Shown here piece by piece: positions 5,917-10,412 of a DNA stretch of 10,412 nt. Origin of the DNA: Treponema sp. (GTDB lineage: Bacteria; Spirochaetota; Spirochaetia; Treponematales; Breznakiellaceae). Both the position numbers and the translations under genes were made by a program. The stretch is taken from NCBI GenBank assembly GCA_031254795.1, contig JAIRTS010000096.1, positions 1 through 10,412 on the forward strand, given 5' to 3'. The notes below the pieces were generated by a model. The model ran no database searches, was not told the DNA's origin, and saw only the letters and a list, made by a program, of their open reading frames with translations. Every line of letters starts with the position of its first letter. Positions within the stretch are counted from its first letter, which is position 1.

Positions 5917-7061
5917 GGTTTGTAGCCTTGAGAAATTGCTTTGGAAAGTTTCATTTTAAGGAAATTGTTCTCCTTGCGGAACTTGTTTATTTCAAGCTGC
6001 TGGGTTTTTACGGTTTCCACCAAGTCTCCGTGCGACAAAGCGCCCGAATGGAGGAGATCTTCCACGTATTCCATCTTGTTTTCAAAATCAACCTCGGCTT
6101 CCAGCCCCACTTCCTGAAAACTCTCATCGATCTCCTTGTCCGTTATAGAGAAGTGATCTTCTTCAGAATAGAGTATCTTGTCCGCTATGCGGTAAATCGC
6201 CTGGGAGAGAATGGAATTGGGTTTGTACAGCGTTATGGGAAGCCGCGCCGCAAGGCTTATGTCCTGCAAAGAATCGCGGTATATGACGCCGAGATGCTCG
6301 ATCCTCATGTCAAGGTACTCTTCGCAGGAACGCCGTATTTTCATGCCTACGTCCACGTCTTTGGGGTTCTCTATCATGTTGGTGATAAGACGGGGGTGGA
6401 GTCTGTTGAGATGATCCATAAAATTCTCGTATGGGATGGGATCGATCTTCTTGATTTCCGGCAACAGCTTCGGAATATACAAACGGTGCGGTCCGCCGCT
6501 TTCCTCGCGGTGTTTTTGCTCAAGAAAATCGTACGCCTTGGTCCCTTTCACAAAAATGGTGTACATCATTCTGAACACGGTGTTTTTGAGAAACACGTAT
6601 GCGTTGAGCACGGCGGTCACTGCGGGAGACGTCACCACTATGCCCTGCCCTGAAAGCAGGAAAAAATCAAGTATGGATTGATGGGTGCCGGCGCCCAAAT
6701 CTATAACAAGAATATCCGTATCGCTCTGGAGAGAAAGCAATTTTTTGATCAACAGGTTGCGTTGGACAGGCTTCAGATTTGCGAGTCCCGGTATCTCGGT
6801 GTCGCCCGGAATGAAACGCAGCCCCTTCACATCGGTGTCGGTTAGCACCTTTGAAAAGTCCGATTTGGGATCGTTCAGAAAGGTGCCAATACCCGCCTTG
6901 GGCGCCTGCTTTCCGATAACCAGATGCAAATTCGACGCCCCTATGTCAAGATCGGACAGCACAACCCGCTTTCCCGCCTGGGCGAACGCCACGCCCAAAT
7001 TCGCGGCGATCAGGGATTTGCCCACGCCGCCTTTACCGCTTGCAACAGGAATTATTCTCAT
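5913..7061 (-). CDS. MinD/ParA-family P-loop ATPase (FlhG/YlxH-like) with an insertion and a coiled-coil tail
   Basis: Deviant-Walker ATPases of this family position division, flagellar or chromosomal machinery. Seen here: P-loop KGGVGKS at 10-16 with the signature lysine at 10, the SDLDIGASNLHL switch region at 36-47, and Walker B ILVIDLGAG at 117-125. The segment usually reading TPEPT-x-x-x-DAY is SPAVTAVLNAY (145-155), so the Glu, second Pro and Asp are changed. Roughly 50 extra residues (about 170-222) precede the LITNM strand that corresponds to the usual V-x-N segment. The C-terminus lacks an obvious MinD-type membrane helix; instead an acidic region (298-335) is followed by a coiled-coil-like stretch at about 346-376. 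The ATG at 7061 has GGAG 7 nt upstream. It is co-transcribed with and overlaps lgt. The family is certain, the partner is not. FlhG-like is the closest match, but no flhF is nearby. Confidence 0.85.
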   Translation of the reverse strand: MRIIPVASGKGGVGKSLIAANLGVAFAQAGKRVVLSDLDIGASNLHLVIGKQAPKAGIGTFLNDPKSDFSKVLTDTDVKGLRFIPGDTEIPGLANLKPVQRNLLIKKLLSLQSDTDILVIDLGAGTHQSILDFFLLSGQGIVVTSPAVTAVLNAYVFLKNTVFRMMYTIFVKGTKAYDFLEQKHREESGGPHRLYIPKLLPEIKKIDPIPYENFMDHLNRLHPRLITNMIENPKDVDVGMKIRRSCEEYLDMRIEHLGVIYRDSLQDISLAARLPITLYKPNSILSQAIYRIADKILYSEEDHFSITDKEIDESFQEVGLEAEVDFENKMEYVEDLLHSGALSHGDLVETVKTQQLEINKFRKENNFLKMKLSKAISQGYKP

Positions 7062-7148
7062 GTTTCATCTCCGGTTTCATTCTTTATTAAGGGCGTAGCC
7101 CTTTTGGTTTAATACCCCGCAACTTGCCGCGGAAAACTGGGGGACGCG

Positions 7149-7195
7149 GAGGATTTGATCTCCCGCATACGAAAATATTTCAAGGAGAAATCCTC
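7149..7195 (-). promoter_or_regulatory. Possible RNA stem-loop in the leader of the MinD-like gene
   Basis: GAGGATTT (7149-7156) and AAATCCTC (7188-7195) are perfect 8-bp inverted repeats. Inside them CTCC (7160-7163) can pair with GGAG (7184-7187), extending the stem past a 3-nt bulge. The element lies about 90-130 nt before the start codon of the MinD-like gene. No T run follows on either strand, so it is not a plain terminator. Function unknown. Confidence 0.4.
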
Positions 7196-7199
7196 AATA

Positions 7200-7233
7200 C
7201 CCCGTCATACATGGCACGCCATGTATGACGGGG
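7200..7233. repeat. Perfect 34-nt inverted repeat (16-bp stem) between two genes
   Basis: CCCCGTCATACATGGC (7200-7215) is followed by AC and then the exact reverse complement GCCATGTATGACGGGG (7218-7233). The hairpin starts 5 nt after the stop codon of the small membrane protein gene. On the minus strand it is not followed by T, so it is unlikely to terminate the operon strongly. It could stabilise or process the mRNA, bind a dimeric protein as DNA, or be a small dispersed repeat. Confidence 0.85.
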
Positions 7234-7238
7234 ATTCT

Positions 7239-7673
7239 TTATTTGTCATCCATTGAGGACGACTTGTCGTCGTTTTTCTCTCGCTTTTTTACGTCGCTTC
7301 TGATCAATACAAAACTTATTATACATAGTAAATCGCCAAACGTCAAAAAAAAGATAAAAAATAAGGAACGCGCGCCATTCCCTGGCGGATAGAACAACGC
7401 GCCCCCTATAAGACGGAGGGTCAACGCTAGAGTCGCGCATTTTCCCGCTATGTAGAGTGGAATATAGGATTTGTAGGAGGCAAGATCAAGGAACAAAAAA
7501 AGCGTCATGAGGGGAAACAACATGTTCGGCGCAACCCATACCAGCATTTGAAGGTTGTCCGGTTGACCAAGGTCGTTTATAAAAGAAAAAACCTGCATCT
7601 CTTTCAGCGCGTCAATAAAACGAAACAACTCATAGAAAAAAAGCGCGAGGCGAAGCGGTTTATAAGCGCTCAT
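7239..7673 (-). CDS. Small multi-pass membrane protein of unknown function, downstream of ftsH
   Basis: I do not recognise this family. The 144-residue protein has an aromatic-rich N-terminus (about 1-30), then hydrophobic segments at about 42-66 (a WVAPNMLFPLMTLFLFLDL core), 70-94 and 103-124, and ends in a strongly charged tail (SDVKKREKNDDKSSSMDDK). It looks like three or four membrane passes with a short cytoplasmic tail. Its ATG at 7673 overlaps the ftsH TGA by 4 nt (ATGA) and no Shine-Dalgarno is evident, so translation is probably coupled to ftsH. Position in the operon suggests an envelope role, possibly linked to FtsH, but that is only inference. The stop at 7239-7241 is followed by the large hairpin. 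I am confident it is a gene because of the overlap, hydrophobic pattern and minus-strand continuity. Confidence 0.75.
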   Translation of the reverse strand: MSAYKPLRLALFFYELFRFIDALKEMQVFSFINDLGQPDNLQMLVWVAPNMLFPLMTLFLFLDLASYKSYIPLYIAGKCATLALTLRLIGGALFYPPGNGARSLFFIFFLTFGDLLCIISFVLIRSDVKKREKNDDKSSSMDDK

Positions 7674-9847
7674 ACTGAAACGTTATAGTCTACCGGGTTA
7701 TGGTCAAGGGGTTGCGCCAGCGCGTTCTCTATGACTGCTGAACCAGACGCGGCTGAAATATCTGTTTGATGGCTGGCCGCCGAATATCCGCTCACAAGGC
7801 GTTTAAACTCTTTTTCCTCCAAAGATTCCTGTTCAAGCAACTTTGACGCGATGATGTCCAGCAATGGCCGCTTTTCTTCCAAAAGGCGTCTGACATAGGC
7901 GTACCGCTCTTCCATTATGCGAGCGACTTCCTCGTCAATGTACTGCTGAGTCGCCTCGGAGTACTCTCGCTGAAACATCGGCTCATCGCGGGATTCGCCG
8001 AGCATGCCCGTTCCGCGTGTGGTAAGCGCCACATTCCTGAAGCGGTCGCTCATGCCGTAATCGGTGATCATCTTGCGGGCGATGTCAGTGGCTTTGGTGA
8101 TGTCGCTCGCCGCGCCGGTGGAGAATTCACCCGAAATCATTTCCTCGGCGATGCGTCCACCCAAAAGAGTGTCTATTTTTCCAATAAGGTGAGACTTGGT
8201 AACCGTGTAGCGGTCTTCGACCGGCATCTGCAAGGTGTACCCCAGCGCAAAACCGCGGGGAATGATCGAGATTTTCTGCACAGGATCCGCGCCCGGGGTA
8301 AAAGCCGCGACCAGCGCATGCCCCGTCTCATGGTACGCGGTGAGTTTTCGCTCTTGGGGCTTCAACACCCGCGTCTTCTTCTGCAATCCGGCCACGGTTT
8401 TTTCGATGGCTTCCTCAAAATCCTTCTGGCTCACATACACACGGGAGTTGCGTACCGCGAGCAACGCGGCCTCATTCACGATATTCGCCAAATCCGCGCC
8501 GGCAAACCCTGACGTGATGCGGGCGATGGCGTCAAGATCAACAAGAGAATCGAGTTTTACGTTCTTTGCGTGTATCTTTAATATCGCTTCCCGACCTTTC
8601 AGGTCGGGCTTGTCGACAAGCACTTGCCGGTCGAAGCGACCCGGCCGCAGGAGCGCGGGATCAAGCACATCGGGTCTGTTGGTGGCCGCGAGGACGATAA
8701 GCCCGCCGGCAGTGTCAAAGCCGTCCATTTCGACAAGGAGTTGGTTCAAGGTCTGCTCCCGCTCGTCATTGCCGCCAGACATGCTGTTGATGCGGCTTTT
8801 GCCTATGGCGTCAAGCTCGTCAATGAATACGATGCACGGCGCCTTGTTTCTCGCCTGATGGAACAGATCGCGCACCCGCGCCGCGCCCACGCCCACGAAC
8901 ATTTCCACAAAATCCGCGCCGCTCATGCGGAAGAACGACACGCCTGCTTCTCCGGCGACAGCGCGGGCAAGCAGGGTCTTTCCGGTGCCGGGGGGGCCGA
9001 CCAGAAGCACGCCCTTGGGGATCTTGCCCCCTATATCAATATATTTCTTGGGATTCTTGAGGAAATCAACCACTTCGACAAGCTCTTCCTTGGCCTCGTC
9101 AACGCCCGCGACATCGGCGAAACGGGTGGCGATGCCGCCTTCCGCCACGATGAGCGCCTTGCTCTGCCCTGCGGCGAGCATTCCTCCGCCCAAATTTCCC
9201 ATACGTTTCAAGAGAAAACGCCACACTATGATGAAGAAGATGATGGGCAAGCCCCACGTGAAGAGGATGTTCAGAAAAGTTGTCCCTTCGCGGGAAGTCG
9301 CGGAGTATCTTACCGCGCGCTCATCCATCATTTTGATGATTTCCGGATCATTAATAGGCACGGTTCTGTACACCGTTCCGGAAACCGGAGGAAGCGGCGT
9401 CACGGTGGAGGAATTTTTGAAAAACTGACTAGGCGTTCCCAGCGCGCCCGGAGTGCTTTTCGGTTTCTCCGGCGTGGAAAAGCCGGTGAACCACGAATCG
9501 CTCAGTTCAACCCGTTTGATTTCCCCTGAAACGATCTTTTCTTTAAACTCAGAAAAATCAATGACCGGCGCGGCTTTCCCCGCAGTCACACGGTTAAAAA
9601 AGCTGATGCCAACAACGAGAACAAGAATGTATATTAAGGAAAATTTCCAAAATTTAGACGGTGGTTTTATTCCCATGATACTTCTAATATACGCATTTTT
9701 TGTATGAACGTCTAGCCCGCGCAACGAGTTTACTTGCAAGCGGAATAGTTTTCTAAACAAGCCCCGCGTCCACCGCCACACCCTGTGCGTTCGCAACCAG
9801 ATTTTCACGTCATCTTTTTCCGGTACGGACAAACGCGGTGACGACAT
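7670..9847 (-). CDS. ftsH: ATP-dependent zinc metalloprotease FtsH
   Basis: Membrane-anchored AAA+ protease that extracts and degrades membrane and some soluble proteins. Domain order: basic N-terminal stretch (1-66), membrane segment 67-84, periplasmic region 85-190, membrane segment about 191-212, AAA module with Walker A GPPGTGKT (284-291), Walker B IVFIDELDAIG (339-349) and the second region of homology ATNRPDVLDPALLRPGRFDR (388-407), then the protease with the zinc motif HETGH (506-510) and likely third ligand Asp582 in SDITKAT. The periplasmic part has a Pro/Ser/Thr-rich insert at about 125-157. The start is uncertain. The ATG at 9847 gives 725 residues; an ATG at 9676 (residue 58) gives 668, closer to family length, with the usual short tail before the first membrane segment. 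Neither has a good Shine-Dalgarno. First gene of its operon. Confidence 0.96.
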   Translation of the reverse strand: MSSPRLSVPEKDDVKIWLRTHRVWRWTRGLFRKLFRLQVNSLRGLDVHTKNAYIRSIMGIKPPSKFWKFSLIYILVLVVGISFFNRVTAGKAAPVIDFSEFKEKIVSGEIKRVELSDSWFTGFSTPEKPKSTPGALGTPSQFFKNSSTVTPLPPVSGTVYRTVPINDPEIIKMMDERAVRYSATSREGTTFLNILFTWGLPIIFFIIVWRFLLKRMGNLGGGMLAAGQSKALIVAEGGIATRFADVAGVDEAKEELVEVVDFLKNPKKYIDIGGKIPKGVLLVGPPGTGKTLLARAVAGEAGVSFFRMSGADFVEMFVGVGAARVRDLFHQARNKAPCIVFIDELDAIGKSRINSMSGGNDEREQTLNQLLVEMDGFDTAGGLIVLAATNRPDVLDPALLRPGRFDRQVLVDKPDLKGREAILKIHAKNVKLDSLVDLDAIARITSGFAGADLANIVNEAALLAVRNSRVYVSQKDFEEAIEKTVAGLQKKTRVLKPQERKLTAYHETGHALVAAFTPGADPVQKISIIPRGFALGYTLQMPVEDRYTVTKSHLIGKIDTLLGGRIAEEMISGEFSTGAASDITKATDIARKMITDYGMSDRFRNVALTTRGTGMLGESRDEPMFQREYSEATQQYIDEEVARIMEERYAYVRRLLEEKRPLLDIIASKLLEQESLEEKEFKRLVSGYSAASHQTDISAASGSAVIENALAQPLDHNPVDYNVSV
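9686..9714 (-). promoter_or_regulatory. Possible internal promoter supporting a shorter FtsH start
   Basis: On the minus strand TAGACG (9714-9709) and TATATT (9691-9686) are 17 nt apart, with four and five of six consensus matches. The -10 ends 9 nt before the ATG at 9676. If used, it would give a nearly leaderless transcript for the 668-residue FtsH and argue against the longer start at 9847. Confidence 0.35.
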
Positions 9848-9853
9848 GTGAAA

Positions 9854-9881
9854 TTTTTATTTGCCATTCGCTCTTTTTCAA
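9854..9881 (-). promoter_or_regulatory. Possible promoter before the long FtsH start
   Basis: On the minus strand TTGAAA (9881-9876, five of six) and TAAAAA (9859-9854, four of six) are 16 nt apart. The -10-like box ends 6 nt before the ATG at 9847. The -10 is weak and the region is AT-rich, so chance is possible. Confidence 0.3.
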
Positions 9882-9889
9882 AAAAGGGG

Positions 9890-9919
9890 GTGACACGCGG
9901 CGGTGGCGCCATATATACT
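9890..9919 (+). promoter_or_regulatory. Putative + strand promoter divergent from ftsH
   Basis: GTGACA (9890-9895, five of six) lies 18 nt before TATACT (9914-9919, five of six); an overlapping TATATA at 9912-9917 gives a 16-nt spacer. Transcription would begin at about 9926 and read away from ftsH. Confidence 0.45.
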
Positions 9920-9925
9920 TGTTTT

Positions 9926-10121
9926 GTAAGATTCGAAAACTTTCAAAAGGAGCGCAGATAAAAAAGTGGACAAGCTGTTTGGCGATTTGTTGGCTGTACC
10001 CCCTCCCTCCGTGTTCTCCAAAATTATCTATTTATTTATATTGTAAAGAGCTAAAATTTTTATATACGCGACTCACAGACGGATATGGCAAAGCCTGCCG
10101 CAGAGCGGGCGCATTTTTTTT
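9926..10121 (+). ncRNA. Candidate small transcript, possibly with a 26-codon reading frame
   Basis: The stretch runs from the predicted start of the + strand promoter to a run of eight T, giving about 195 nt. Within it, AAAGGAG (9946-9952) lies 13 nt before a GTG at 9966 that opens a 26-codon frame (VDKLFGDLLAVPPPSVFSKI followed by a hydrophobic end), stopping at TAA 10044-10046. The Shine-Dalgarno spacing is long, so translation is doubtful. I do not recognise a known RNA family: the fold, ends and conserved elements of tmRNA, SRP RNA, RNase P RNA or 6S RNA were not found. This is inference from promoter and terminator placement only. Confidence 0.25.
10093..10121 (+). terminator. Possible intrinsic terminator on the + strand
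   Basis: CCGC (10098-10101) and GCGG (10105-10108) form a short stem around the loop AGA. It extends imperfectly through G10097-C10110 past one bulged G. Eight T follow at 10114-10121. The T run is convincing, the stem only moderate. Confidence 0.45.
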
Positions 10122-10412
10122 CTCCCATAACAGAAGCGGAGTTGCCGGATGTCTCAAAAATCCCTTTGAAATCACGCGACTCAAACCGGACACTCCACAG
10201 ATGCTCCGCATTTGGAGAGCCGTCATGCGGGAGGCGCGCGGGACGCTTCCACTTTAACACAGGAAACTTGCCTGTACGGGCGGTTTATATAGTAAAAAGA
10301 TGACCCAAAGCCGGATCCTTCCGGCAAGAACGACGCCAATTTTGGGTTGCGCTAAACGCATTGCCAGCGTACGCCGTTTCAGGCGAAATTGCAATACGCT
10401 TAGTCCTCTTTT
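10122..10412. other. Right-end region without a convincing gene; several inverted repeats
   Basis: No reading frame here looks like a known protein. A 66-codon minus frame (10060-10260, GTG start) and a + frame open from the ATG at 10300 to the edge are unsupported by any Shine-Dalgarno or recognisable motif. Small inverted repeats are present: TCAAA/TTTGA around 10153-10168, CTCC/GGAG at 10204-10217, ACAGG/CCTGT at 10259-10275, and a nested pair at 10303-10347. A gene may start or end just past the window edge. Confidence 0.4.
10303..10347. repeat. Nested inverted repeat near the right edge
   Basis: GCCGGA (10310-10315), TCCT, TCCGGC (10320-10325) form a tight 6-bp hairpin. It is enclosed by ACCCAAA (10303-10309) and its exact complement TTTGGGT (10341-10347), with a 15-nt one-sided insert at 10326-10340. 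There is no T run, so it is not an intrinsic terminator. Confidence 0.6.

Noticed and set aside
5904..6653. A 249-codon + strand open frame opposite the MinD-like gene
   Set aside because: It lies opposite a clear P-loop ATPase and has no protein family features.
7091..7104. GGGC/GCCC hairpin followed by TTTT, considered as a terminator before the MinD-like gene
   Set aside because: The stem is short and the T run lies on the + strand side, whereas the flanking genes are on the minus strand. It would not terminate them.
8624..9529. A 301-codon + strand open frame opposite ftsH
   Set aside because: The AAA region of FtsH on the minus strand is certain; the opposite frame is His- and Arg-rich and unlike any protein.
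9838..10257. A 139-codon + strand open frame overlapping the ftsH start
   Set aside because: It begins inside ftsH, crosses the predicted promoter and terminator, has irregular composition and no Shine-Dalgarno.
10276..10284. GTACGGGCGGT-like string resembling a conserved 16S rRNA segment
   Set aside because: Only about nine bases agree and the surroundings show nothing like 16S rRNA; it is coincidence.
1..10412. tRNA genes, CRISPR arrays, insertion sequences, attachment sites
   Set aside because: No cloverleaf with a T-loop GTTCGA-type core, no regularly spaced repeats, no transposase or integrase and no flanking target duplications were seen on either strand.

Overview
The window looks like chromosome of a diderm bacterium, most likely a spirochaete of the Treponema type with a moderate GC content (roughly half by eye). 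This rests on gene content, protein style and the weak spirochaete-like lipobox of one lipoprotein. It is inference from reading, not from a search. Apart from a partial gene at the left edge, every recognisable gene lies on the minus strand.

Layout, left to right. 2-379 (+) is the 3' part of a hotdog-fold acyl-CoA/acyl-ACP thioesterase. 380-610 is a convergent intergenic region with a terminator for each side. 611-1165 (-) is a small membrane protein resembling the FtsB/DivIC septum-formation initiators, with its own strong promoter. 1253-4722 (-) is an Mla-type lipid-transport operon read mlaE, mlaF, mlaD, then a TPR lipoprotein. 4873-9847 (-) is a second operon read ftsH, a small membrane protein, a MinD/FlhG-like ATPase, then lgt, closed by a clear intrinsic terminator. 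9848-10412 has no convincing protein gene but carries a plausible + strand promoter, a possible terminator and several hairpins.

The genes fit a cell-envelope theme. FtsH controls membrane-protein quality. Lgt attaches the diacylglyceryl group to lipoproteins such as the TPR lipoprotein. MlaEFD moves phospholipid between the membranes. The FtsB-like protein would act at the division site. The MinD-like ATPase would position or count an unidentified partner.

Reading right to left on the minus strand there seem to be three transcription units: ftsH to lgt, mlaE to the TPR lipoprotein, and the ftsB-like gene alone. In each, the first start codon has no clear Shine-Dalgarno sequence and lies 6-9 nt after a -10-like hexamer, which suggests leaderless mRNAs. 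Genes inside the operons have Shine-Dalgarno sequences, or overlap the preceding stop by 4 nt, or both. The most interesting non-coding regions are 7149-7259, where RNA segments could pair in mutually exclusive ways ahead of the MinD-like gene, and 9890-10121, a candidate small transcript. No tRNA, rRNA, CRISPR array, insertion sequence or other mobile element was recognised.
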